This document shows positions 8,695-18,477 of a DNA stretch of 64,000 nt, one piece after another. The stretch is from an uncultured Bacteroidota bacterium (GTDB taxonomy: Bacteria; Bacteroidota; Bacteroidia; Bacteroidales; P3). Within the stretch, counting starts at the first letter, position 1, and each line of letters starts with the position of its first letter. The notes beneath the pieces were generated by a model. The model ran no database searches, was not told the origin of the DNA, and was given only the letters and a program-made list of their open reading frames with translations. A program made the translations under genes and the position numbers. Location of the stretch: positions 28,062 to 92,061 of the forward strand of contig CACYPU010000006.1 of the NCBI GenBank assembly GCA_902776365.1, written 5' to 3'.

Positions 8695-9771
8695 TTATTT
8701 GCTCATTGAACTGCGACTTTGCACCACCGCAAATCTATCTTTAATCTTCAAGAATGGGTGCTCTAAAAACCAATATGATAGTTGTGCTATAACTAAAGTG
8801 ACAACTGTAATCAGTGCATATATCATAGGAACCTGTACCGAAACGCTCAGATTAAAATTTAACTTCTGCCAAATGTTGGAGAACCCCCATATAAGCAAAG
8901 GATGGATAACATAAATTCCATACGATATTTTCCCAATTCTATCCATAATTTTGTTTTCCAGGTTTATTAGAGGCTTTTGCTCAGACAATTGTCCAACGAT
9001 TGCCACTAGTGACACAACAGCTACAATCTGTGGCTGTATTATTGCAGGTACCATTTCCAACCATTGTGAGAATATTAGCAATAATACCGCGGTAGATGCA
9101 ATCCATTTATTTTGTACCAGTTTTAGAAACCATTTATTGCGCTGATAATATAATACTGCCCCTAAAGCACCAGTCATCATACAGTCGAAACGAGTAATTG
9201 CAAAAAATCGAAAAATCGGACTCTTGTCTACAGGAGTCCAGAATAGGATCTTACAGGTTATCCACACCACCATTATCGTCAATATAACATATATGATACT
9301 TTTTAATGAAGTTTTCTTCACAATCCAAGGCCAAAACAAGTAGAACTGTTCCTCAACGCCTAAACTCCAGTAATGGACGACTGGCCATAACGAAATCCCC
9401 ATAGCGAATGGAATATTGGCGCCAAAGAATATGTAATATAGTAATTCCTTACCGAAGGCTTCTTGAGTAAGCAGAATTGCGACTCCAAGATACACATAAT
9501 ACAAAGGCCAAATACGTAGAATGCGACGGACATAGAACTTTTTGATACTGATACCTCCAGTTTGCCCTTGTTCATTGAGTAGTAGGTATGTTATAAGAAA
9601 TCCACTTATTACAAAGAAGAGTGTAACCCCGTCAAGCGGAAAAATTGAACGATAATCACCATCGAATCCCCAATATCCAAAAGGACCAAGAAAAATATGC
9701 CCCCACATTACAGTGAGTGCAGCTATCGCTCGGAGGCCGTTTAGGCCAGGAAGATGGATGCTTTGGCTCAT
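8695..9771 (-). CDS. Acyltransferase-3 family membrane protein (OafA/NodX-like)
   Basis: A 358-residue integral membrane protein with about ten helices. The N-terminus LNGLRAIAALTVMWGHIF has the R...H arrangement (R14, H25) essential in acyltransferase-3 enzymes, and FFVISGFLIT follows as usual. The family moves acetyl or other acyl groups across or at the inner membrane onto glycans. Together with the MBOAT pair and the hexapeptide enzymes it indicates a heavily acylated product. Confidence 0.88.
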   Translation of the reverse strand: MSQSIHLPGLNGLRAIAALTVMWGHIFLGPFGYWGFDGDYRSIFPLDGVTLFFVISGFLITYLLLNEQGQTGGISIKKFYVRRILRIWPLYYVYLGVAILLTQEAFGKELLYYIFFGANIPFAMGISLWPVVHYWSLGVEEQFYLFWPWIVKKTSLKSIIYVILTIMVVWITCKILFWTPVDKSPIFRFFAITRFDCMMTGALGAVLYYQRNKWFLKLVQNKWIASTAVLLLIFSQWLEMVPAIIQPQIVAVVSLVAIVGQLSEQKPLINLENKIMDRIGKISYGIYVIHPLLIWGFSNIWQKLNFNLSVSVQVPMIYALITVVTLVIAQLSYWFLEHPFLKIKDRFAVVQSRSSMSK

Positions 9772-9774
9772 GGT

Positions 9775-10692
9775 TTAGATAATAGAATTGATCTTCCTGA
9801 ACAAAGTAGGAGATATTTTCAGTGCTCCAAATTGTATACGATGTCGAAGTTTTGTGCGACTCACACGATTGTAACAATCCCAGTCAATGAGTTGTTTTAA
9901 ATGGAGGTCCTCATTTGGGGTGTTATCAATAAAAGCCATCTGGTAGCATTGTGTCAGGGCGCGATAAACGATGGTTTTATTGATGCTGGTCTCTTGGCCA
10001 AACATTTCCGACAAGTCGTTCCCAATCAGTATCAGGCTCTCCTTGCTCTTAATGCCGCGGGTGGTCATAATGCTGCCCGGGCGGACACGGTAGTTGTAGA
10101 GTACGTCAGGGATGACCTTGACACTCTTGGCCCTGAAGCAAGCACGGGGGGTGAATTCGTTGTCTTCGTGTAGGATGCCCTCGCGGAAGTATAGATTGTT
10201 TTCTGTCAGGAACTCCCGTCGGTAGCAACGTTGCCACACACAGACAAAGGGAACGACACATGCTTCAAGGGCGTGGCGGTTGTAGTAATCCCATCCGGTG
10301 GAGTGTTCCGAAGGAAGAATATCATTTGCATTGGTGTCGGTACGTCGGCAGGCGAAACATACCATGTCTGCCCCCTCGCATTCGGCGAACAGACGACTCA
10401 GCATTGTGGGCTCCACCCAGTCATCGCTGTCAACGAATACTACATAATCGCCTTTTGCTGCCTTCAGGCCTGTGTTGCGTGCGGCACTGAGACCACCATT
10501 CTCTCGGTCAATTATCCTCATTTGAGGAAACCGGTTTTCCATCTCAGTGAGAATTTTGCGACTGCCGTCTGTAGAACCGTCGTTTACACAGATGACTTCA
10601 TAGTCGTCGTAATCTTGCTGCATCAGGTTCTCAAGGCATTGGCTGAGATACTGCTCAACATTGTATACTGGTACGATGACGGAAAATATCAT
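9775..10692 (-). CDS. GT2 family glycosyltransferase (EpsJ-like)
   Basis: A 305-residue enzyme: FSVIVPVYNVEQYLSQCLEN, VNDGSTDGS, VFVDSDDWVEPTM (DXD) and ILHEDNEFTPRACF (catalytic ED). This is the common Bacteroidota EpsJ/WcaA-like arrangement, ending in a variable helical region. It overlaps the FkbM gene by 4 nt. Confidence 0.88.
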   Translation of the reverse strand: MIFSVIVPVYNVEQYLSQCLENLMQQDYDDYEVICVNDGSTDGSRKILTEMENRFPQMRIIDRENGGLSAARNTGLKAAKGDYVVFVDSDDWVEPTMLSRLFAECEGADMVCFACRRTDTNANDILPSEHSTGWDYYNRHALEACVVPFVCVWQRCYRREFLTENNLYFREGILHEDNEFTPRACFRAKSVKVIPDVLYNYRVRPGSIMTTRGIKSKESLILIGNDLSEMFGQETSINKTIVYRALTQCYQMAFIDNTPNEDLHLKQLIDWDCYNRVSRTKLRHRIQFGALKISPTLFRKINSII

Positions 10693-11660
10693 AAACTAAT
10701 GATAGGTAACGTTGCGCGAATTACACCGTGACGGAAATATGGCCTATTGTCTTTATAATCAAAGATTAACATGTGACCATCAGAATTCTCGATAGATGAA
10801 GCGAGTGGAGATAATAAGGAGTGAACCTTGTCAAAGTCATCATTGTTATGATAAGTGCAACATGAAACTTTTACAGTTCTAGTGCATTTACTAAAAAAAT
10901 CTATACTAGATTTTAGAACATTGACTTCAGCGCCTTCAATATCCATCTTAATAAATGTGGTGTCATTTTTTAAGTTCTGAAGAATTGTAGGCAATGAGAT
11001 TGTATTGTCACAATCTTTATCACCTAACATTTTAAAAATAAACTCCACTTTATTCTTGTAGGGTTTGAAAGTTTCTTCCAATGGACGTTCCCATTGTTTG
11101 TCGCATTCAATGATTGTGACATGAGAGACCTGATCAATTGCATTCAACGAAAAAAGTCCTTCTGCACATCCCGCATCAATTAGAATGTCTCCATTTTCTA
11201 TCTTGTGATTAGGGGATTGATATTTGTGCGGAGTTTTTGTTAGGTAACCTTCTCCAATCTCGAGAATGTTCTCCACGCTCACTGCATGAATATAATAGTC
11301 AAGAGCTTGTTTCTCCGTCCAAGTTTCAGGGAAAAAGAGTTTCTTGTTTTTGTGTATAACATAAGGGAGATGGAAACAATCGTCAATTCCGGTGGTGGGT
11401 TGAATTATAGTCCGGATTTTTTCATAGGGGAAAGTCAAAAAAGTTTTATGCTGTTTGAGAAAGAGAAGTTCGTCATAATATTGAGAATGATTTTTGCTGT
11501 TGTCTGGATAAAAATGTAATACACTTTTATACATTTTGATGCGAGAAATGTCTGTTTTCAGTATAGTAACGAAATCTTGCCATGATGCAGTGTTTCTCCT
11601 CAATAATAAGAGAGAGAAAAACTTAATTGTACGTTTAATAATTAACGGATAGATGCTCAT
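10689..11660 (-). CDS. FkbM family methyltransferase
   Basis: A 323-residue protein. GDILIDAGCAEGLFSLNAI is the SAM-binding motif I, and FIKMDIEGAEVNVLKSSIDFF is the characteristic FkbM motif with the conserved D/E pair. The frame is open to an ATG at 11756, but the ATG at 11660 overlaps the preceding stop (ATGA) and is chosen. It probably O-methylates a sugar of the glycan. The coding sequence looks clearly AT-richer than genes right of 33 kb, which hints at separate acquisition. Confidence 0.85.
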   Translation of the reverse strand: MSIYPLIIKRTIKFFSLLLLRRNTASWQDFVTILKTDISRIKMYKSVLHFYPDNSKNHSQYYDELLFLKQHKTFLTFPYEKIRTIIQPTTGIDDCFHLPYVIHKNKKLFFPETWTEKQALDYYIHAVSVENILEIGEGYLTKTPHKYQSPNHKIENGDILIDAGCAEGLFSLNAIDQVSHVTIIECDKQWERPLEETFKPYKNKVEFIFKMLGDKDCDNTISLPTILQNLKNDTTFIKMDIEGAEVNVLKSSIDFFSKCTRTVKVSCCTYHNNDDFDKVHSLLSPLASSIENSDGHMLIFDYKDNRPYFRHGVIRATLPIISL

Positions 11661-12490
11661 TTTTGGTACATTATTGGATACCAGAATTTCTCGTTGTTGT
11701 ATTTGTACCACATGTGACAACCCATTGGCAGGGTGTTTCCCGTCAGTTTGTAGCATGTTTGAGGTCGCATGTCAAAACTGAATTTCAACGCTTCGCGGGC
11801 TGAGGGGATACGGAATAGACCATTGTACTGGCATTGTGCATAGGCTTTGTCTTCCTGTCCCTGTTGTTGTATGTAGTAATTCAGAGTATTATGATAACCC
11901 CATACGGCGCGGAACAGAAGCCATAGCCGTAAGTATGGTTTGCTTTTCAAGCGCTGACGATTGTCCAAGCATAGCCTGGAGTATCCTTTCAAAGGTTTGT
12001 TTAGTTTCTTTGTATCAGTCAAAATATCAATAAAAGTCGATACTTTTCTCAGACAAAAGCCACCATTGCCGACTTCCCAGTGGTCGAGGTTTTCCACTTC
12101 ATTGCTCCACGGACAAAGCCAGGGACCACCAATATAGTCGTACCCTTGTTTGCACCAATAGTCAAGTTTATCTTCGAAGATATAAGCATCCAGTTGATAA
12201 ATAAGCATATACTCGTATGCTTCAAAAGCCTTGTAAAGTTGGGGGGAAAAACAGAGTTGGTTGTATGCTTTTACACCATCAAAACATTTTGGTGCAAAGA
12301 CCTTTTTGCGAAAAGGAACATTGTATTCTGCATTCAGTTCTTCGTATGAAGATGTGTCAAGAGAATTGCTGCACAGATAGTAGATGTCGTGCTGATTCAA
12401 TACCTTCAGGCATTGCTTCAACGAGGATAGTTCGTCTCCAGTGATGTTTGGAGATATGATAGGTATAACTATGGCCACGTTCTGGATCAC
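11657..12490 (-). CDS. DUF5672 family protein, probable glycosyltransferase
   Basis: A 277-residue protein. YEYMLIYQLDAYIF, YDYIGGPWLCPW and HWEVGNGGFCLRK are the conserved blocks of DUF5672, a GT-A-like family found only in glycan loci and not biochemically defined as far as I know. QLDAYIF probably stands in for DXD. The start is GTG at 12490, overlapping the upstream stop (GTGA). Confidence 0.75.
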   Translation of the reverse strand: MIQNVAIVIPIISPNITGDELSSLKQCLKVLNQHDIYYLCSNSLDTSSYEELNAEYNVPFRKKVFAPKCFDGVKAYNQLCFSPQLYKAFEAYEYMLIYQLDAYIFEDKLDYWCKQGYDYIGGPWLCPWSNEVENLDHWEVGNGGFCLRKVSTFIDILTDTKKLNKPLKGYSRLCLDNRQRLKSKPYLRLWLLFRAVWGYHNTLNYYIQQQGQEDKAYAQCQYNGLFRIPSAREALKFSFDMRPQTCYKLTGNTLPMGCHMWYKYNNEKFWYPIMYQK

Positions 12491-13332
12491 TGTAAGTCAA
12501 GAAGTTTTATTAGTTGTTCCGAGCGGCCGCTCTCCATTTTTCTGGCGAAGAAAGCGCCAGTAGTTACTATCTTATCGTAGTCTTTCTCGGTGAGTATTTG
12601 TGGGTTGGCCCCATCGGACCCCCAATCGATATAGCGTTTGTGGTCGTTGATAAGAGGTAGACCACTATTGGCCAATAGTGTGGGCAGGCATATTTCTTCG
12701 GCAATGCTGGTATGGCGGAATCGACTTAAATAGTCGGGATGCTTGTCTATATAATCCAGTACGCTACCAATGGCTTTGCGGGAGAGACTCCAGTAGGTGC
12801 CGCCGCCATAAAGATTGCCATTGAAGTATTTGAAAGCACGTCTGATACCTAAACGGCGCTGCAGATTGATCAATTTGCGGGTAAGCCACGCACCTTTTGT
12901 TCGTGAACTGTTGGGACGCAACCACCAGTATTGAATACGGTTTAATCCTCCTTCGTTGCCCCAATCCCGGTGAGGCAATGGGAAGTGCTCCAGATAGTTG
13001 TCGTTGCGATGCACTTCACAGTAGGCCTTGAACTTTTCTAGAGGCATGGTAGGATAGTCACTGCCGGTGATGAGATGGAAATATTGCAAATCGGTATGCT
13101 TATAGGCTTCTCGCATCAGCAGAATAATGGACAACAGATGCTTATAGTCGCCCCATTCTATTGGGTATCTTCTATATAGATTGATGTGCGTCTGTTGTAG
13201 GAACGGGGTATAATCTTCCTGACAGTGACAGTCGAGGTGAATGAATATCTCGAAATCTTCATTGAAATAATTAACCAGCCTTTGAAGTTGGGATAGATCC
13301 TTGTATGCAGTAATCAATATAGCCTGCCTCAT
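12487..13332 (-). CDS. GT14-like branching glycosyltransferase (core-2/I family)
   Basis: A 281-residue protein of the core-2/I-branching beta-1,6-N-acetylglucosaminyltransferase family. Conserved blocks are AYKDLSQLQRLVNYF, IHLDCHC, FHLITGSDYPTM, GGGTYWSLSRKA and TSIAEEICLPTLL. GT14 enzymes add branching GlcNAc (or xylose) residues. Next to a GT10 fucosyltransferase it suggests a branched, fucosylated side chain. Confidence 0.85.
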   Translation of the reverse strand: MRQAILITAYKDLSQLQRLVNYFNEDFEIFIHLDCHCQEDYTPFLQQTHINLYRRYPIEWGDYKHLLSIILLMREAYKHTDLQYFHLITGSDYPTMPLEKFKAYCEVHRNDNYLEHFPLPHRDWGNEGGLNRIQYWWLRPNSSRTKGAWLTRKLINLQRRLGIRRAFKYFNGNLYGGGTYWSLSRKAIGSVLDYIDKHPDYLSRFRHTSIAEEICLPTLLANSGLPLINDHKRYIDWGSDGANPQILTEKDYDKIVTTGAFFARKMESGRSEQLIKLLDLQ

Positions 13333-14261
13333 AATAGTTCTTTAAGCTTTTCGTGAAGCAGGGTGTAGTACTGCCATATTATATCCGGTGCTTGTGGGGT
13401 GAGTCTTGCTTGGTTGGCGAAATGGCGATAAGCATTGGAGTCACTTTCGAGTTTGCAAATCTGTGAAATGAGTTGAAGGTTGTCGCTTTTGGAAGACCAG
13501 AATAGGACGGCCTCCTGGTTGATGATATCGGGGTCGGGGGTGTTGTCGCTTCCATTATAGATGGGTACGCAGCCACTCTTGATTGCATCGAATATTTTTT
13601 CAGTCACATAACCCTTATGGTTGGAATTCTCGGGACAGATATTGTATCTGTATTGTTGCAAAAAACGCGGTTTGTCGTTGTCGAATTCGGTATGAAGCGA
13701 GTCCGTATTTTGACAATAACGACCGGCAGAATCAACATGGCCAACTGTCTCAAGGGCATCCATGATTTCTTTTCGCAGTCCACTTTGGTCATGGCTGCAA
13801 ACAAGTACACAGAATCTGGGCCGATCCCCTAAAGACGGATGGCTCATTTCTTGGCACATCTTGTCAATTTGCTCTTGGGTCGCTTCTGGTGGGAAGTGCC
13901 ATATAACCCATAAGGGTAGACGCATATAGTTTCCTTCGCCTTCGTAGTCAAAGCCGAGCGATAAATTATAGCTCTGCATCTTATATTGGTCGAGGTAAGG
14001 CTTGAAGCGTCTGGCGTGGATGTTTTCTCCCGTATAAAAAATGTTTATTCCACGGTGGTGGTATTCCATCATCTCGACGGGGCCAAGCACAGAAATGAAG
14101 TTGATGCGTAGTTTATAATTTGGAAAGTGGTGCGTGATGAACCGGCTAAACCACATTTCTTCAGGTTGTTCATCGCGCCAGAAATTATAGTATTTAAATT
14201 GGCTATGGCGATTGTATTTCCATAGTCGCCAATACTCACGTTGTGGTGAAAGAAACTTCAT
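13329..14261 (-). CDS. GT10 alpha-1,3/4-fucosyltransferase
   Basis: A 310-residue inverting enzyme. The GT10 signature lies at residues 204-225 (YRYNICPENSNHKGYVTEKI), followed by GCVPIYNG; the conserved NxK region binds GDP-fucose. FYTGENIHARR (about 75-85) matches the N-terminal acceptor half. GDP-fucose would come from gmd and fcl in the same operon. Such enzymes make Lewis-type Fuc-alpha-1,3-GlcNAc linkages. Acceptor not proven. Confidence 0.9.
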   Translation of the reverse strand: MKFLSPQREYWRLWKYNRHSQFKYYNFWRDEQPEEMWFSRFITHHFPNYKLRINFISVLGPVEMMEYHHRGINIFYTGENIHARRFKPYLDQYKMQSYNLSLGFDYEGEGNYMRLPLWVIWHFPPEATQEQIDKMCQEMSHPSLGDRPRFCVLVCSHDQSGLRKEIMDALETVGHVDSAGRYCQNTDSLHTEFDNDKPRFLQQYRYNICPENSNHKGYVTEKIFDAIKSGCVPIYNGSDNTPDPDIINQEAVLFWSSKSDNLQLISQICKLESDSNAYRHFANQARLTPQAPDIIWQYYTLLHEKLKELL

Positions 14262-14968
14262 TATTGTTTCATATTGATTCTTGGTAGCACTGAGGGATGC
14301 TCACCACGACGTATGGAATCTCCCCAGGACTGAACGATGGTGCAAAAACCGAGCTCGCGACAGATGTCGAGGGTGTCTTCATTATGAGCCCCGTGAGGAA
14401 AGGAGAAGTGGCACACTTCATGCCCAAGCAGGGATTCCAATGTCTGTTTTGATTCGGCAATCTCCTGATATTGCTGTTCCCGCGTGAGTGTGTCCAGTTT
14501 GGGATGACTAACTGTGTGGGCTCCGATAGTGCAGAGCGGATCGGCATCCATGGTCTTCAATTCTTCGCTCGATATGCCTAGTTGTTCTCCGGGATACCAC
14601 CACATGGGTAGCTGGTTGTCGATGAAACCGGTGGTGACATAAACCGTGAAGGGAATCCCATGTTGTTTAAGCAAGGGGTAGGCGAGGGTGTAGTTGTCAC
14701 GATAACCGTCGTCGAAGGTAATGCAGACAAAAGGTGAAAGGTGAGAGGTGAAAGGTGAGAGGTGATTTATATTGTCAATAGAGACGAAGGTGTAGCCCTT
14801 TTTCTGGTATTCTCGTATTTTTTGCTCCAGCCAGTCGAGGGTTACCTCTAGCTCGCGTTGTTTGGGTATGTCGCTCCGATTCTCCACTACTCTATGCAAC
14901 ATCCATATCTCACCCATCACGGGGTGAAATGCTTTGTATAGTTTCCGTTTGATGCGGTGGAATATCAT
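14261..14968 (-). CDS. Polysaccharide deacetylase (NodB/CE4)
   Basis: A 235-residue protein with CITFDDGYRDN (TFDDG at 84-88), IGAHTVSHPKL (HTVSH at 151-155) and SFPHGAHN, giving the catalytic Asp and the metal-binding Asp-His-His triad of CE4 enzymes. No signal peptide is seen. Residues about 68-79 are encoded by a 7-bp tandem repeat (14732-14765) just before the first motif. It overlaps the GT10 start by one base (TAATG). Confidence 0.88.
   Translation of the reverse strand: MIFHRIKRKLYKAFHPVMGEIWMLHRVVENRSDIPKQRELEVTLDWLEQKIREYQKKGYTFVSIDNINHLSPFTSHLSPFVCITFDDGYRDNYTLAYPLLKQHGIPFTVYVTTGFIDNQLPMWWYPGEQLGISSEELKTMDADPLCTIGAHTVSHPKLDTLTREQQYQEIAESKQTLESLLGHEVCHFSFPHGAHNEDTLDICRELGFCTIVQSWGDSIRRGEHPSVLPRINMKQ
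14732..14765. repeat. Heptanucleotide tandem repeat inside the deacetylase gene
   Basis: Units aggtgaa and aggtgag alternate for 4.9 copies. The same unit pair recurs in the tRNA-Ser leader at 37249-37276. Inside the gene it encodes a low-complexity Ser/Pro/Phe/His/Leu stretch directly before the TFDDG motif. Confidence 0.95.
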
Positions 14969-15861
14969 GCTTTTCTGCGCAGGAGGCTTTTTAGCAGGAA
15001 CTTGGTTTCATATTTTCGTCCTGTACGCAAGGCGAGGCCGCTGGTGAGGTAGCGCAAGTAGCGCGGAAGGGAGTATCCGTCTTTAAAATAATGGTCGACG
15101 ATAGTGTAGTACCGCTCCTGTCTCTGACGAAGCTTTTGCCGTTTCTGAATGGCTTTGTGTGATACACAGATGCTGCCGTCGGCGATGCACTGTTGCATCA
15201 GCTGTCGAACCTCGGTTACCTTGCACTGCTGCTCTTCGCGTCGGGCGGTACAGATCTGGGTGGCATGCATGCGGTAGCGGAAGAGAGGCTCGGCGATGTT
15301 GTGTAGCCGCGTGTACATGGCCATGTCTACCCAAAAGCGATAGTCCTCGGCAGGGAACGCTTCTGCCCTATAGCGCAGGTCGTGGTCGCGGACAAGGCTC
15401 ATTCGGAAAGTGGGAACGATGATAGTGCACTCGTAGAGCATGTTGGCAGCGATGTCATCATGCTCCTCGGGGAAACGGATTTCGCTCTCCATGGCTCCGA
15501 AACGTATGCCACCACCACCGCAAACACCAATCTCTGGATGACTGTCGAGAATGGCCACCTCGCGTTCAAGCCAGAAAGGTTCTGCGATGTCGTCGCCGTC
15601 CATACGTGCCACATACTCAGTGGTGATGTGACTGAGGCCCCGGTTGAGGTTCTCGGCCAGACCCACGTTCTTCTCGTTCTGCACGATACGGATGCGATCA
15701 TCGTCGATGGAGCGTACCACTTCGACGGTCTCATCGGTCGAGCAGTCGTCAATGACCAGCAACTCGAAGTCGCGGTAGGTCTGTCGCAACACACTGTCGA
15801 TAGCCTCCCTAACATAAGGGGCTACGTTGTATGTCGGCATCAGAACAGTTACTTTGGCCAT
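14965..15861 (-). CDS. GT2 family glycosyltransferase
   Basis: A 298-residue enzyme with VTVLMPTYNVAPYVREAIDS, VIDDCSTDETV, VARMDGDDIAEPFW (DXD) and FPAEDYRFWVDMA (catalytic ED). The tail is basic and contains RRxxKLRQRQ-type clusters. It overlaps the deacetylase by 4 nt. Confidence 0.88.
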   Translation of the reverse strand: MAKVTVLMPTYNVAPYVREAIDSVLRQTYRDFELLVIDDCSTDETVEVVRSIDDDRIRIVQNEKNVGLAENLNRGLSHITTEYVARMDGDDIAEPFWLEREVAILDSHPEIGVCGGGGIRFGAMESEIRFPEEHDDIAANMLYECTIIVPTFRMSLVRDHDLRYRAEAFPAEDYRFWVDMAMYTRLHNIAEPLFRYRMHATQICTARREEQQCKVTEVRQLMQQCIADGSICVSHKAIQKRQKLRQRQERYYTIVDHYFKDGYSLPRYLRYLTSGLALRTGRKYETKFLLKSLLRRKA

Positions 15862-15862
15862 G

Positions 15863-16762
15863 TTATTTCACCCAAAACTTAAGTCGGTAGATGTAGTAGT
15901 AGAGAAGTATAAGACGATGTCTGTTGAGACGTTTCCTGACAGCTTTCTTCACTTCCGGTGAGAAGTCGTACTTCCGTTCGTATTGTGCCCACATCTTACC
16001 CCATCCGCGTGCGTAGTCGCTGGCTTTCAGTCCACAGTTTTCAATCATATATTCTAGCACGTCGGCTCCTTCAAGGAATGTGAGTCCTCGGTGCTCGGCA
16101 TCGTTGGAGATGTTTGTGCTGTGTTGGCGATAGTAGCTTAGAGGCTCCTCTAGCTCTACTACGCAGCCTTGTTCTGCCAACAAGAGGTAGAAAAACCAAT
16201 CGCCGCAAAGCCGCATGTGCTCGTAGCGGGGGCTTTCCTTGGAACGGAACTTGTCGCGACGGAAGATACATTCACTGACATTGGCGATAGGACAATTGGA
16301 CGCTAGTCGTTTATGGATAAATTCTTTGCTTTGATGGACGTGGGTGTTATTTCCTTCGCTGTTGTTCCATAGACGTTTACCACTCTCGTCGACCCACCAT
16401 GTTTTTGTAAAAGCCAGCGAGCAATCGGGAACTTTGGTAACCTCTTCCAGCAGTCGTTCGAGGAATGTGGGCTCTGCATAGTCGTCGCTTTCTGCCACCC
16501 ATATCCATTCGCCTTTGGCGAGAGCTATTCCCTTGTCCCACTGCCTGAAGGCACTGCCACTGTTGACATCTCCGAAGACGATGTGGCTCACATGCGGGTC
16601 GTTGCGGTAGCTTTCCATCAGGTCGCGGCTGCCGTCAGAGGAGTTGTCGTCCAGCAGTATCAGTTCAAAATCTTGGTAGGTCTGATCTAAAATACTGTCA
16701 ATGCGCTGTTTTAAGTAGGGCGCGTGGTTGTAGTTGGGCACTATGACCGAGACGGTGGGCAT
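15863..16762 (-). CDS. GT2 family glycosyltransferase
   Basis: A 299-residue enzyme: VSVIVPNYNHAPYLKQRIDS, LLDDNSSDGS, WVAESDDYAEPTF (DXD-type) and LCGDWFFYLLLAEQG. The GDW variant in place of ED/W is common in Bacteroidota GT2 proteins. Donor and linkage unknown. Confidence 0.87.
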   Translation of the reverse strand: MPTVSVIVPNYNHAPYLKQRIDSILDQTYQDFELILLDDNSSDGSRDLMESYRNDPHVSHIVFGDVNSGSAFRQWDKGIALAKGEWIWVAESDDYAEPTFLERLLEEVTKVPDCSLAFTKTWWVDESGKRLWNNSEGNNTHVHQSKEFIHKRLASNCPIANVSECIFRRDKFRSKESPRYEHMRLCGDWFFYLLLAEQGCVVELEEPLSYYRQHSTNISNDAEHRGLTFLEGADVLEYMIENCGLKASDYARGWGKMWAQYERKYDFSPEVKKAVRKRLNRHRLILLYYYIYRLKFWVK

Positions 16763-16771
16763 GGATGGTGG

Positions 16772-17581
16772 TCAGATGATTTTGGTGGCTTTTTGCTCGT
16801 TCTCTTGAAATTCTCGAATGGTACGTTCCTCCTCTTCAAGATATTGTGTTCCGAATCCTTTGGAAATATTCTCTTGGGACAGCCGGGAGGAATATTGTTT
16901 TTTGCGTGCAAGGACGGAGTTGAGACCGATGTTTTTGTAGTGTAGCAGTTTGAAATCGTTTTTATTCCAGACCACTCTCCCGACAGGGTGACATTCGTGG
17001 GCTCCGGGTTTATAGTTGATTTCAACGATAGAATGAGGGTCGAAGAGAATGCATTTATCGAACCATTGGTCGCGGACGCCACAAGGCACCTGTGTGGTAA
17101 GAGGGATGCCTTTAGCAGGCTCGTTAGAACTGTACATATTGTATCCCTGGGGTTTCACAATGGTTTGCCCGTTTCTTTTCATTTCGCTCAGCGCAGATTG
17201 TAAATCAGGATGATATAGGAATTCATCCATGTCGCACACTATCACAAAGTCTGCCTTCCCTCGAGAACGTTTCCAACAATTGTTTTTGATGTCTTGGTAT
17301 ACGTGGTCGTTGATTTCTCCATCCATGGAAAACTTTTTGATGTTGGTGTTAGGGTGGGCAAGGATAATGTTCTCGCTACTGTCATCGGAATAGTTGTCGT
17401 AAATAAAGAATTTGTCGACAGAACTTTCATAATGCTTGAACATGAAAGGCAGCATCCGCTCCTCATTCCAGCAGACGGCATAATAGTGGACAATGGGATG
17501 ATGGATACCATGCAGTCGCTTACATGCCTGTAACTTCATCCACAATACCCAGTTCCTTGCCAGTATGAAAAAAATGTGCAT
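16772..17581 (-). CDS. GT92/GT2-like glycosyltransferase
   Basis: A protein of about 269 residues. Domain features are YYAVCWNEERMLPFMFKHY, YDNYSDDSS, FVIVCDMDEFLYHP (DXDEF, typical of GT92/Glyco_tranf_2_4 proteins) and a His-rich acceptor region. Two starts are possible. The ATG at 17581 follows a purine-rich AAAAAGGAC and is preferred. An ATG at 17635 would overlap the previous stop as TAATG and add 18 residues rich in Cys and His that are unlikely to belong. Confidence 0.75.
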   Translation of the reverse strand: MHIFFILARNWVLWMKLQACKRLHGIHHPIVHYYAVCWNEERMLPFMFKHYESSVDKFFIYDNYSDDSSENIILAHPNTNIKKFSMDGEINDHVYQDIKNNCWKRSRGKADFVIVCDMDEFLYHPDLQSALSEMKRNGQTIVKPQGYNMYSSNEPAKGIPLTTQVPCGVRDQWFDKCILFDPHSIVEINYKPGAHECHPVGRVVWNKNDFKLLHYKNIGLNSVLARKKQYSSRLSQENISKGFGTQYLEEEERTIREFQENEQKATKII

Positions 17582-17634
17582 ATTATGTCCTTTTTGAAGG
17601 ACAAAGTAGTGTTTGTGTTGACAGTGACAAGGCA

Positions 17635-18474
17635 TTAGTATTTTGTTTTCTGTCGTATCCAGGTTAATGGTTTGAGAATAAATTTTCCAATGCGGTATGC
17701 ATGGGAATGTCGGACTAGGTCTGCTCGGTGATATAGCCATTCGTTGTGGCCCCACATCTCATGGAAGAATACGATGTCCTGAAGGTAAGGCTGGTATAGT
17801 TCTTCGTGGTTATGGTAAATTTGACGTAGGAGAGTCTGCATATTGTTGTCGGCATCAGTTGAGCGTGAATATTCGAGAATGCGCCAGTGGAAAAGCCGTT
17901 CTTCGATGCAGTGGACTTTGTCTGAGGGTAGAAGGAAAGAAAGCCAGAAGTCCCAATCTTCAAATCCCTTGACCATATTGGGATTGTATCCGGTGGAGAG
18001 AAGGAAATCTTCGCGTCGGAACATGGCGCAGTAATGAACCATGTTGGTCCAAAGCAGTGCTTCGTGGGTATAAGGGGGAAGGTCCCATTTCCCATTCTGA
18101 ATGCCAAAAGTGTCGGCTATAGTGTATACAAGTTTTACATCGGAATGGTTCATTAGATAGTTGGCACATTTCTCTACATAGGTGGGTGATATTGTGTCAT
18201 CTGCATCTAATGACATGATATATTGTCCATTGGCTGCATGAATTCCATTGTTGCGGGCAATGGATACTCCTTGGTTTTCTTGACGGATATATCGCAAGTT
18301 AGGCATTGCCGAAGTGTAAGATGTAACGACATCACTTGTATTGTCAGGAGATCCGTCATCTACCACAATAATTTCTATATTGGGATAGGTTTGCGTAGAC
18401 ACGGAGTCCAGTGCTTCGCCAAGGAACAGAGCTTTGTTATAGCAAGTGATGATGATGGAAACTAGAGGTGTCAT
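17635..18474 (-). CDS. GT2 family glycosyltransferase
   Basis: A 279-residue enzyme: LVSIIITCYNKALFLGEALDS, VVDDGSPDNT, IMSLDADDTISPTY (DXD) and VKGFEDWDFWLSFL (catalytic ED-W). Follows the GT11 gene after 3 nt. A complete domain with no unusual feature. Confidence 0.88.
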   Translation of the reverse strand: MTPLVSIIITCYNKALFLGEALDSVSTQTYPNIEIIVVDDGSPDNTSDVVTSYTSAMPNLRYIRQENQGVSIARNNGIHAANGQYIMSLDADDTISPTYVEKCANYLMNHSDVKLVYTIADTFGIQNGKWDLPPYTHEALLWTNMVHYCAMFRREDFLLSTGYNPNMVKGFEDWDFWLSFLLPSDKVHCIEERLFHWRILEYSRSTDADNNMQTLLRQIYHNHEELYQPYLQDIVFFHEMWGHNEWLYHRADLVRHSHAYRIGKFILKPLTWIRQKTKY

Positions 18475-18477
18475 GTG